DNA from: DASXRC01 sp036506495
Lineage (GTDB): Bacteria; Actinomycetota; Actinomycetes; Mycobacteriales; Micromonosporaceae
Direction: 5' to 3'
DNA: 51,649 nt
Assembly (NCBI GenBank): GCA_036506495.1
Contig: DASXRQ010000220.1
Coordinates: forward strand, 1-51,649
The position numbers and the translations under genes are program-made. The notes beneath the pieces are model-generated. The model made no database searches, was not told the origin of the DNA, and saw only the letters and a program-made list of their open reading frames with translations. Shown piece after piece: positions 42,969-51,649 of the stretch (its first letter is position 1; every line of letters begins with the position of its first letter).

Positions 42969-44735
42969 ATGTCTGCCGTACCCACGACGACCCGGGCCGG
43001 GGACGCATCCGCCGAACCGATCGCCCGACAGCGGCCGAGCCGCATGCCGTACCGGCGTTACCGGCCGTACCACGAGCAGTTCGTGGTCGACCTCCCCGAC
43101 CGACAGTGGCCAAGCCGGCGCCCCGCGGCCGCCCCGCGCTGGTGCGCGGTCGACCTGCGCGATGGCAACCAGGCGCTGATCGACCCCATGTCGGCGGCCC
43201 GGAAGCGGCGCATGTTCAACCTGCTCGTGCAGATGGGCTACAAGGAGATCGAGGTCGGCTTTCCGGCCGCCAGCCAGACCGACTTCGACTTCGTCCGTCA
43301 GCTGATCGAGCAGGACATGATCCCGGATGACGTCACGATCCAGGTGCTGGTGCAGTGCCGGGAACACCTCATCGAGCGGACGTTCGAGTCGCTGAGCGGC
43401 GCGCCCCGAGCGATCGTCCACTTCTACAACTCGACATCCACGCTGCAACGGAGGGTCGTGTTCGGCCTCGATCGCGACGGGATAACCGACATCGCAACGC
43501 AGGGCGCCCGGCTCTGCCAGAAGTACGCCGAGATCCTGACCCCGGACACGGACATCTTCTACGAGTACTCCCCTGAGTCGTACACCGGAACGGAGCTGGA
43601 CTACGCGCTCGAGGTCTGTTCGGCGGTGATCGACGTGATCGACCCGACCCCGGATCGCCCGCTGATCGTCAACCTGCCGGCGACCGTCGAGATGGCCACC
43701 CCGAACGTGTACGCCGACTCGATCGAATGGATGCACCGCCACCTGCCCCGCCGGCCGAGCGTCGTGCTCAGCCTGCACCCGCACAACGACCGCGGCACCG
43801 GGGTCGCCGCTGCCGAACTGGGCCTGCTGGCCGGGGCCGACCGGGTGGAGGGATGCCTGTTCGGCAACGGTGAGCGCACGGGCAACGTCGACCTCGTCAC
43901 GCTCGGGCTGAACCTGTTCTCCCAGGGCATCGACCCGCAGATCGATTTCGCGGACATCGACGAGGTCAAGCGGACCGTCGAGTACTGCAACCAGCTGCCG
44001 GTGCACGAGCGGCACCCGTACGCCGGCGACCTGGTCTACACCTCGTTCTCCGGCTCCCACCAGGACGCCATCAAGAAGGGTCTCGACGCGATCACCGCCG
44101 ATGCCACGGCGGCCGGCGTACCGGTCGACGCGTACACCTGGGGCGTGCCCTACCTGCCGATCGACCCCCGCGATGTCGGGCGCAGCTACGAGGCGGTCAT
44201 CCGGGTCAACTCGCAGTCCGGCAAGGGCGGCGTCGCGTACATCATGAAGGAGGAGCACCACCTGGATCTGCCGCGGCGCCTGCAGATCGAGTTCTCCGGC
44301 GTCGTGCAGCGGCACACCGAGGAGGAGGGCGGCGAGGTCGAGCCCCGGGCGATGTGGGACATCTTCGCCGGCGAGTACCTCTTCGAGCACCAGTCCGTTC
44401 GGCCACTGGGCCTCGTGGACTACACGACCACGACCGTCGACGGCAAGGTCGAGCTCGCGGCCGACGTGCGCGCCGGCGACGGCCGGCGGTCGCTCACCGC
44501 GGTCGGCAATGGGCCGATCGACGCGTACGTCCAGGCGCTCGGCACCCTCGGCGTACGGGTGCGGGTGCTCGACTACCACGAGCATGCGATGTCCGCCGGG
44601 GGCGACGCGCAGGCCGCGGCGTACGTGGAGTGCGAGGTCGACGGGGTCACCCTCTGGGGTGTCGGCCTCGACGCGAACATCGTCACCGCCTCGCTTCAGG
44701 CCGTCACCAGCGCCGTCAACCGCGTCCACCGCTGA
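42969..44735 (+). CDS. leuA: 2-isopropylmalate synthase
   Basis: Condenses 2-ketoisovalerate with acetyl-CoA in the first committed step of leucine synthesis. The 588-residue product is the long actinobacterial type. It has CAVDLRDGNQALIDPM with a metal-binding Asp, the SLHPHNDRGTGVAAAELGLL metal His pair and CLFGNGERTGNVDLVTLGLN. A C-terminal LeuA regulatory domain follows (ANIVTASLQAVTSAVNRV at the end). ATG 42969 follows GAAGGAG. Leucine feedback acts through the C-terminal domain and the leader upstream probably adds attenuation. Confidence 0.97.
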   Translation: MSAVPTTTRAGDASAEPIARQRPSRMPYRRYRPYHEQFVVDLPDRQWPSRRPAAAPRWCAVDLRDGNQALIDPMSAARKRRMFNLLVQMGYKEIEVGFPAASQTDFDFVRQLIEQDMIPDDVTIQVLVQCREHLIERTFESLSGAPRAIVHFYNSTSTLQRRVVFGLDRDGITDIATQGARLCQKYAEILTPDTDIFYEYSPESYTGTELDYALEVCSAVIDVIDPTPDRPLIVNLPATVEMATPNVYADSIEWMHRHLPRRPSVVLSLHPHNDRGTGVAAAELGLLAGADRVEGCLFGNGERTGNVDLVTLGLNLFSQGIDPQIDFADIDEVKRTVEYCNQLPVHERHPYAGDLVYTSFSGSHQDAIKKGLDAITADATAAGVPVDAYTWGVPYLPIDPRDVGRSYEAVIRVNSQSGKGGVAYIMKEEHHLDLPRRLQIEFSGVVQRHTEEEGGEVEPRAMWDIFAGEYLFEHQSVRPLGLVDYTTTTVDGKVELAADVRAGDGRRSLTAVGNGPIDAYVQALGTLGVRVRVLDYHEHAMSAGGDAQAAAYVECEVDGVTLWGVGLDANIVTASLQAVTSAVNRVHR

Positions 44736-44760
44736 GCGTGAGCCCCTCCCCTCCCCAGTC

Positions 44761-44816
44761 GATCTAGGGCGAATACTGGCTACCGGAGATCAACTAGCCA
44801 GTATTCGCCCTAGATC
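44761..44816. terminator. Perfect 22-bp stem hairpin between convergent leuA and MFS genes
   Basis: Arms 44761-44782 and 44795-44816 are exact reverse complements over 22 bases, with a 12-base loop. The arms are only moderately GC-rich (GGGCGAATACTGGC core), unlike most terminators here. It sits 25 bases after leuA and 22 before the end of the MFS gene, so a bidirectional terminator is the natural reading. Confidence 0.75.
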
Positions 44817-44838
44817 CACAGCCCGGGGCGGGAGGGGG

Positions 44839-46287
44839 CTAGGCCGGCGCGGAGGCGAGGCGGGCCCGCCGGGGAACGGCGACGGCGGCGAGGAGCGCCC
44901 CGACGACGAGCAGCCCCGCGCACCACAGCATCGCCGCCCGGAAGCCCGCGGTGAGCTCGGCCGGAATCTCGTAGGAGGTGCCGGACATCCCGACCAGCAA
45001 CGGCAGCGCCGCGACGGCGAGCAGCCCGCCGGCGCGCGCCGCGGCGTTGTTGACGCCGCTGGCCACCCCGGCGAACCGGTCGCCAACCGCGCCGAGCACG
45101 GCTGCGGTCAGCGGCGCGACGAGCAGCGTCAGGCCGAGCCCGAATACCGCCGTGCCGGGCAGCACGCCCAGCCAGTAGTCGGCGTGTGGTCCGATCGTCC
45201 GGAGCATGAGCAGGCCGACCGCGGCCAGCAGCGGACCGATCGTCACCGGGATCCGCGGCCCGATCCTGGTGGCCAGCCGGCCGGCCGGCGCCGACCCGAT
45301 GAGCAGGAGAATCGTCGCTGGCAGCAGGGCGGCGCCGGCCGCGAGCGCCGAGAGACCAACCACGTTCTGCAGGAACACGACAAGGAAGAAGCTCATGCCG
45401 GACAACGCGGCGTAGACGGCCACCGTGTAGACGTTCAGCGCGCTGAACAGCTTTGACGAGAACAGGCCGAGCGGCAGCATCGCGCGTGCGCCGCGTCTGC
45501 GTTCGACCAGCACGAACGCGGCGAACCCCGCCACGCCGACCGCGATGGCGCTCAGCACGAGCCACGAGCCGAAGCCACGCTCGGCGGCCTCGATGAGGGC
45601 GTACGTCACGCCGGCCAGGCCGACCGCACCCAGCGTCGCTCCGGCCACATCGAATCGGGTGTCGGCGCGGGACGGGTCGCGACTCTCCGGTACCCATCGG
45701 ATGCTCGCGGCGATCACTGCGGCGGCGAGCGGCAGGTTCAGGTAGAAGATCCATCGCCAGCTGAACGCGTCGATCAGCCAACCGCCGAGGAACGGCCCGA
45801 CCGCGGTGGAGACACCGGACAGGCCCGACCAGGCGCCGATCGCGCGCCCGCGATCGTCCGGATGAAAGCTCGCCTCCATCAGTGCCAGCGAGCCCGGCGT
45901 GAGCAGCGCGGCACCGGTGCCCTGCACCGCCCGCGCGACGATCAGCCACCCGATGCTCTGTGCGAGACCGCACGCCGCGGACGCCACGGCAAACCAGAGC
46001 ACGCCGAGCAGGAAGACGCGGCGGCGCCCGAACCGGTCGCCGAGCGCGCCGCCCAGCAGCACGAAGGCGGCGAGTGTCAGGGTGTACGCGCTGACGGTCC
46101 ACTGTAGACCATCGAGAGAGGCGTTCAGGTCCCTACCGATGTGCGGCAGGGCGACGTTGACGACGGTCGCATCGAGGAAGGCCATCCCCGAGCCCAGTAC
46201 CGCCGCCAGCAACACGCCCCGGCCGGCGGTGGAGCGCAGCCGTAGGTCGGCGGCCGCGCCCTCGCCTACACGTCCAATCTGCCCCAT
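44839..46287 (-). CDS. MFS transporter, DHA2 (EmrB/QacA) type
   Basis: A 482-residue drug/proton antiporter-like protein with 14 expected membrane segments. It shows the DHA2 motif MAFLDATVVNVALPHIGRDL in helix 1, GGALGDRFGRRRVFLLGV (motif A) between helices 2 and 3, VQGTGAALLTPGSLALM (helix 4) and GPFLGGWLIDAFSWRWIFYL (motif C). Probably exports a hydrophobic or antibiotic-like compound. No TetR regulator is adjacent; the divergent neighbour is a secreted nuclease gene 44 bases away. Confidence 0.93.
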   Translation of the reverse strand: MGQIGRVGEGAAADLRLRSTAGRGVLLAAVLGSGMAFLDATVVNVALPHIGRDLNASLDGLQWTVSAYTLTLAAFVLLGGALGDRFGRRRVFLLGVLWFAVASAACGLAQSIGWLIVARAVQGTGAALLTPGSLALMEASFHPDDRGRAIGAWSGLSGVSTAVGPFLGGWLIDAFSWRWIFYLNLPLAAAVIAASIRWVPESRDPSRADTRFDVAGATLGAVGLAGVTYALIEAAERGFGSWLVLSAIAVGVAGFAAFVLVERRRGARAMLPLGLFSSKLFSALNVYTVAVYAALSGMSFFLVVFLQNVVGLSALAAGAALLPATILLLIGSAPAGRLATRIGPRIPVTIGPLLAAVGLLMLRTIGPHADYWLGVLPGTAVFGLGLTLLVAPLTAAVLGAVGDRFAGVASGVNNAAARAGGLLAVAALPLLVGMSGTSYEIPAELTAGFRAAMLWCAGLLVVGALLAAVAVPRRARLASAPA

Positions 46288-46331
46288 CGGCTGTTACCTT
46301 AGCCGCGAAACGCCCAAATCAACGAGCTTAC

Positions 46332-47045
46332 GTGCCGGAAGGGCAACCCGAGCCGCAAGCTGTGCCCGTGCCCCCTCCGTGTCGTACTCCACTGTGGACT
46401 TTACGCCTCGCGACGGCCGCGCTGACCGCGATGCTCGCCCTCGGCGCCACCGGCTGCGAGGTGACGGTGGGAGCGTCGGCGCCGTCGGCCACGCCGCCCG
46501 CCGACTCCCTCCGTCAGCTCAACCAGCTCGTCGTTGCCGCACCGGGCTCGATGGCCGGCTACCGCCGCGATCGCTTCCCGCACTGGCGCACGACCGGCGG
46601 AAACTGCGACGTTCGGGACGCGGTGCTCGCCCGCGACGGCACGGGCGTGCGGTTCAGCGGCTGCAACGTCGTGGCCGGTCGGTGGATCAGCCCGTACGAC
46701 AACCGGCCGCTGACCGAGCCGTCCCAGGTGGACGTCGATCACCTCGTGCCGTTGGCCAATGCCTGGCGCTCGGGCGCTTCCACGTGGGACGACGCGCGCC
46801 GGGCGGACTTCGCCAACGACCTGACGCGCCCGCAGCTGATCGCGGTTTCGGTGGCGGCCAATCGGGCAAAGGGCGACCAGGATCCCTCCCTGTGGAGGCC
46901 TGCCAACCGGGATTATTGGTGCCACTACGCGCAGGACTGGATCGCGGTCAAGCACTTCTGGCGGTTGTCGGTGACCACCGGGGAGCGGGTCGCGCTCATC
47001 GAGATGCTGGAGACGTGCACATGGCCGAGCAGCAGGGCACCGTAG
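46332..47045 (+). CDS. Secreted HNH nuclease (DUF1524-type)
   Basis: A 237-residue protein. The N-terminus has a hydrophobic stretch (LATAALTAMLALGATGCE) with a possible lipobox. The nuclease core is VDVDHLVPLANAWRSGAS, DFANDLTRPQLIAVSVAANR, KGDQDP and WCHYAQDWIAVKHFW. DHLVPL with the following Asn-Asp and NRAKGD forms the beta-beta-alpha-metal site. The GTG start at 46332 is the longest; shorter starts before the hydrophobic stretch are possible. Such secreted nucleases are widespread in actinomycetes and may scavenge DNA. Confidence 0.85.
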   Translation: MPEGQPEPQAVPVPPPCRTPLWTLRLATAALTAMLALGATGCEVTVGASAPSATPPADSLRQLNQLVVAAPGSMAGYRRDRFPHWRTTGGNCDVRDAVLARDGTGVRFSGCNVVAGRWISPYDNRPLTEPSQVDVDHLVPLANAWRSGASTWDDARRADFANDLTRPQLIAVSVAANRAKGDQDPSLWRPANRDYWCHYAQDWIAVKHFWRLSVTTGERVALIEMLETCTWPSSRAP

Positions 47046-47290
47046 CGAGCCGGACCGCGGACATCACGCCCGGACCGGGCGGGGTCATGACCGACGAGGT
47101 CGGCGTGGTTACCGGCCCGCTCACACTGCGCACCGAACTGGCCGGCGGCGAGGTCACGCTGCGGGTCCAGTACAAGGACGCCGCAGAGTGGTACGCCGTA
47201 ACCGGCGGCCACGCCACCCTGAAGGACCCCGCGGACCTCGACGCCGTGCACACGATCGCGGTCGTCCTGTTGCACCGCCCAGAGGGGTGA
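47021..47290 (+). CDS. Small hypothetical protein overlapping the nuclease gene end
   Basis: An 89-residue product from ATG 47021, preceded by GGAGA and overlapping the nuclease gene by 25 bases. A shorter start at ATG 47087 gives 67 residues. The conserved-looking core is EVGVVTGPLTLRTELAGGEV, TLRVQYKDAAEWYAVTGG and DPADLDAVHTIAVVLLHRPE. No signal or membrane segment. Function unknown. Confidence 0.65.
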   Translation: MAEQQGTVASRTADITPGPGGVMTDEVGVVTGPLTLRTELAGGEVTLRVQYKDAAEWYAVTGGHATLKDPADLDAVHTIAVVLLHRPEG

Positions 47291-47302
47291 GTCGCGGCGC
47301 GC

Positions 47303-48369
47303 TCAGCTCGCGTCGGGCACCTCTGCCGCCGGGTCCCGCGCGCGCCGGCCGACGATCTGCTCGTCGTCCGCCACCGGGAAGTGGCAGGCCGCCGCGTGGC
47401 TGTCCGGGTCGCCGAGCCGGGGGATCAACGGCGGCTCCTCGATCGCGCAGATCTCCTGTGCCTTCCAGCACCGGGTGCGGAATCGACAGCCCGACGGGGG
47501 GTCGATCGGGCTCGGCACGTCGCCGGTGAGCAGGATCCGCTCGCGCTGGGCTCGGTCCCGCCGGGCCGGGTCAGGCACCGGGACGGCCGACACGAGAGCG
47601 TTCGTGTACGGGTGCCGTGGGTGCGCGTAGAGCGCCTCGCGATCCGCGATCTCGACGATCTTGCCGAGATACATGACAGCCACGCGGTCGGAGATGTGCC
47701 GGACCACCGACAGGTCGTGCGCGATCACGACGTAGGTGAGCTCGAGCTCGTCCTGCAGGTCCTCGAGGAGGTTGACGACCTGCGCCTGGATGGACACGTC
47801 CAGGGCTGAGACCGGCTCGTCCGCCACGATCAGCTTCGGCCTGAGGGCGAGCGTCCGAGCGATGCCGATGCGCTGGCGCTGGCCGCCGGAGAACTCGTGC
47901 GGGTACCGGTTGTAGTGCTCCGGGTTCAGGCCAACGAGCTTGAGCAGGTCCTGGACGGCCCGCTTGATGCCACGTTCGGTCTTGACCCGCTGGATGTGGT
48001 AGGGCGCCCCGACGATCGCGCCCACGGTGTGCCGCGGATTCAGCGACGAGTACGGGTCCTGGAAGATCATCTGCATGTCGCGGCGGAGCGGCCGCAGGCG
48101 CCCCTGCGACATGTGCGTGATGTCGTGACCCTCGAGGACGATCTTTCCGTTGGTGGGCTCGAGCAGCCGGGTGATCAGCCGGCCGGTGGTCGTCTTGCCG
48201 CATCCGGACTCGCCCACCACACCGAGCGTCTCGCCCCTCAGCACGTCGAAGTCGACGCCGTCGACGGCCTGCACCGCGCCGACCTTGCGCTTGAGCAGGC
48301 CCTTGGTGATCGGAAAATGCTTCTCGAGACCACGCACCGACAGCAGCGCGTCCTCGTTGATCGGCGACG

Positions 48370-48373
<4 letters not shown>
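47303..48373 (-). CDS. Peptide ABC transporter ATP-binding protein (DppF/OppF type)
   Basis: A 356-residue ATPase with Walker A GVVGESGCGKTT, Q-loop MIFQDPYSSLNPR, signature EFSGGQRQRIGIARTLALRP, Walker B LIVADEPVSALDVSIQ and switch His in VIAHDLSVV. The C-terminal oligopeptide extension keeps all four family cysteines (GCRFRTRCWKAQEIC ... AAACHFPV). The GTG start overlaps the OppD-type stop by four bases (GTGA). Confidence 0.92.
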
Positions 48374-49436
<1,063 letters not shown>

Positions 49437-49440
<4 letters not shown>

Positions 49441-50450
49441 CCCAGCCTCACCCGGGGGTCGACCACCGCGTAGAACAGATCCACGACCAGATTAGCGATG
49501 ACCACGAACAGGGCCGCCACCAGCGTCACGCCCATCACCTTGGGAAAGTCGTTGGCGAAGATGCCGTCGATGGCGTACTTGCCCAGGCCCGGCAGCGAGA
49601 ACGTGCTCTCGGTCAGGACCGCGCCGCCCAGCAGCAGGCCAAGGTCGAGCCCGAAGATCGTGATGATCGGGGTGAGCGCGGCCCGCAGCCCATGTCTGGT
49701 GATCACCCGGCCCTCGCGGAGGCCCTTCGCCCGGGCCGTCCGCACATAGTCCTCGCTCATGGTCTCCAGCATGCCCGCCCGGGTCAGCCGCGCATAGGCG
49801 GCCGCGAACAGGAACGCGAGCGTGATCCACGGCAAGATCAAATTGTATGCCCAGTCCGCGGGGTTCTGCGTGAACGGGGTGAAGTGCCCGCCCGGGGCGG
49901 TCCAGCCCAGCTTGTAGCTGAAGATCGCCAGCGACAGGAGACCGGTGAAGAAGATCGGCAGCGAGACCCCGCCCAGCGCGATGCCCATCGCCGTCCGGTC
50001 GAAGACCGTGCCACGCCGCAGCGCGGACAGCACCCCCACCGCAACACCCGAGATCAGCCAGATGATCGATGCGCCCAGCGCCAGCGACAACGTGACCGGC
50101 ATCCGGTCGATCAGATCCGGCCAAACCGGCGTACGGCTGATGAAGGAGTAGCCGAAGCACGGCGCCGGGCAATGCTCCACCCCCGGACCGTAGTTGTAGT
50201 CCGCCCCCACGAAGATCGCCTTGACCCAGCGGCCGTACTGCTCCCACAGCGGGTCGTTGAAGCCGAGCTTCTTGGCGGCCAGCGCGACCTGCTCCTGGTT
50301 GGCCGTCCGGCCCACATAGCGCGAGGCCAGGCTCTCCGCCGAGCCGCCCGCCCACCGGGGGATCAGGAAGAAGATCCCGAACGTGATGATGCTGACGATG
50401 AAGAGCGTCAGCACCGCGCCCATCAGGCGCCGGATGATGTACGTGACCAC
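49437..50450 (-). CDS. Peptide ABC transporter permease (DppB/OppB type)
   Basis: A 337-residue membrane protein beginning MVTYIIRRLMGAVLTLFIVS, the DppB signature. It has a large extracytoplasmic loop with CPAPCFGYSFISRTPVWPDL, then MPVTLSLALGASIIWLISGV, the EAA-type loop YVRTARAKGLREGRVITRHG, and LLLGGAVLTESTFSLPGLGK followed by YAIDGI. The partner permease (DppC) is not found between this gene and the ATPase genes. Confidence 0.93.
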
Positions 50451-50462
50451 GTTGTCCGGCCT

Positions 50463-50504
50463 GGGTGGCCGGTCTGCCGGGATCTCCCGGCAGACCGGCC
50501 ACCC
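50463..50504 (-). terminator. Strong 19-bp hairpin between binding-protein and permease genes
   Basis: A perfect 19-bp GC-rich stem (left arm from 50463, right arm ending 50504) with a 4-base loop, in the 97-base gap between the binding-protein and permease genes. Such intercistronic hairpins usually allow more of the binding protein than of the membrane parts by partial termination or mRNA protection. Confidence 0.7.
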
Positions 50505-50547
50505 GATGCCTTCACCTGCCTAACTGTTGCTAGCTATCCGCAGCAGA

Positions 50548-51649
50548 CTACTGGAGACCCATCGCCTGGTAGTCGTACTGCCCGAACGCCTCGTTGACGA
50601 ACACGTTCGTCGTGTTGGTGCCGCGCAGGGTGACCTGCTTTGCCCACACGCCCGGCAGGATGACAGCCTCCTCCATGACGCGCTTGTCGACCGCGGCCCA
50701 GATCTCCTCGCGCTTCTTGGCGTCGGTCTCCGCGATGGCCTGGTCGACCATCTTGTCGACCTCGGGGATCATCACGCTGAGGTTCGACGAGCCACCGGTG
50801 TCCCGGATGACCCGGCTGTCGACGATCTGCTGCAGGAAGCCGAACCCGTCGTTCCAGTCCGCGCCCCAGCTGTTCGTCATCAGGCCGAGCTTGGCCTGCT
50901 GGTTGCGGAAGCTGGGCTTGCCGGCGTACAGCGCGAAGTAGTCACCGGTCGGGTACGACTTGAGGGTCAGCTTGATGCCCACCCGGGCGAGCGACTGCTG
51001 CAGACCCTCGGCGACCGCCTTCTCCTTGGGCCGCTCGGCGCGGTACGCCATGTTCGTGGCGAATCCGGTCGGGTGGCCACACGCCTGCAGCGCCTGCTTG
51101 GCCTTGTCGAGGTCGCCCTTGTTGTCCGAACCCGGGGTGTAGATGTCGAGCTTCTGGAACCCCGGGATGACCGGTGGGAGCAGGCCGGTAGCGATCTCAC
51201 CGCCGGCGAGCGGGCCGCCGTACGCCTGCTGGTACAGCGTCTTGTCCGCGGCGTACATCACGGCCTTGCGGCACTCGATGTTGTCCAGCGGCGCCACCTT
51301 CGGGTTGATCGAGGTGTAGTTGAGCCGCGCGGCCTGCGGGTTGTCGGCACGGGCCTTGAGGGTCGGGTCGCCGAGCACCCGGCTCAGCGCGGCCGGCTGC
51401 ACGCCGGTACCGGCGATGTCCACCTGCAGGTCACCGGAGATGAGCCGGTTGTCGATGTCATCAGCGTTCGCGCCGATCGTGACGTCGTAACCGTCCGGCA
51501 GCGCCTTACGGTTCGGGTCGGTCTTCGGGTCCCAGTTCGGGTTGCGGACGAGCGTGAAGCTCTTGTCCTGCTCGTACGTCTTGAACATGTACGGGCCGGA
51601 GGAGATCGGGTGCTCCTTGTACTTCACGCCGGTGTCCTTCGCCTGCGGC
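50548..51649 (-). CDS. Peptide ABC transporter substrate-binding protein, family 5 (5' partial)
   Basis: The C-terminal 366 residues of a DppA/OppA-type receptor; the start lies beyond the window end. Typical blocks: ISSGPYMFKTYEQDKSFTLV then RNPNWDPKTDP, KAVMYAADKTLYQQAYGG, LARVGIKLTLKSYPTGDYFA and MTNSWGADWNDGFGFLQQIV. It ends with an extracellular lobe and VNEAFGQYDYQAMGLQ. An expected lipobox is outside the window. First visible gene of the peptide importer operon. Confidence 0.92.
   Translation of the reverse strand, partial: PQAKDTGVKYKEHPISSGPYMFKTYEQDKSFTLVRNPNWDPKTDPNRKALPDGYDVTIGANADDIDNRLISGDLQVDIAGTGVQPAALSRVLGDPTLKARADNPQAARLNYTSINPKVAPLDNIECRKAVMYAADKTLYQQAYGGPLAGGEIATGLLPPVIPGFQKLDIYTPGSDNKGDLDKAKQALQACGHPTGFATNMAYRAERPKEKAVAEGLQQSLARVGIKLTLKSYPTGDYFALYAGKPSFRNQQAKLGLMTNSWGADWNDGFGFLQQIVDSRVIRDTGGSSNLSVMIPEVDKMVDQAIAETDAKKREEIWAAVDKRVMEEAVILPGVWAKQVTLRGTNTTNVFVNEAFGQYDYQAMGLQ

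Overview
This is a high-GC (about 70 percent), GTG-rich window typical of an actinomycete. The gene content fits Micromonosporaceae or a close relative: leuA with a leucine leader, a lysC-asd pair, a sugar ABC importer without its own ATPase, DUF998 and PRC-barrel proteins, and many secreted multidomain glycosidases. The family assignment is inferred; there is no rRNA or other taxonomic marker, and I saw no tRNA, CRISPR array or insertion sequence.

Layout. (1) 1-4900, accessory: the tail of a probable toxin with a three-repeat candidate immunity gene, unknown proteins, two frameshifted small genes, a stand-alone ScoMcrA-head-like protein and an alpha/beta hydrolase. (2) 5031-11096: L-arabinose catabolism on the minus strand (aldo/keto reductase, araB, araD, araA, LacI regulator). 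(3) 11335-15079: remnant of an aldose 1-epimerase gene followed by a CUT2 sugar importer. (4) 15143-23050: two secreted glycosidases (GH43 and an MGH1/GH121-like enzyme) and a zinc dehydrogenase. (5) 23207-29659: a second LacI regulator, a CUT1 importer and a GH127 beta-L-arabinofuranosidase. (6) 29683-38576: epoxide hydrolase, WYL regulator, GH87-like beta-helix enzyme, glyoxalase-fold protein, PRC-barrel and membrane proteins, and a GAF-GAF-GGDEF cyclase. (7) 38577-44816: core biosynthesis (asd, lysC, leuA with attenuator) with a lipoprotein and a DoxX-like membrane protein. (8) 44839-51649: MFS exporter, secreted HNH nuclease, and a peptide ABC importer running off the window end.

Regions 2-5 read as one arabinoside-utilisation system. 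The GH43, GH121-like and GH127 enzymes match the three activities that bifidobacteria use on hydroxyproline-linked beta-L-arabinooligosaccharides (HypAA, HypBA2, HypBA1). Two importers and araBDA would carry the arabinose into the pentose phosphate pathway. Two operator families tie the units together: ATTGTGARCGTTAACAT at the araB promoter and ahead of the CUT2 importer, and GGAAAANTTTCC at the GH43 promoter and the second LacI/CUT1 promoter.

Two things stand out. Both large glycosidases carry a related LamG domain inserted inside the catalytic domain, with its first strand moved to its end (a circular permutation). The window also has an unusual number of single-base disruptions in otherwise well-conserved genes (GH43, CUT1 binding protein, CUT1 permease, GH127, a glyoxalase and a small unknown gene). 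Several lie at or beside CCWGG, so either recent gene decay or consensus errors at methylated sites must be considered.
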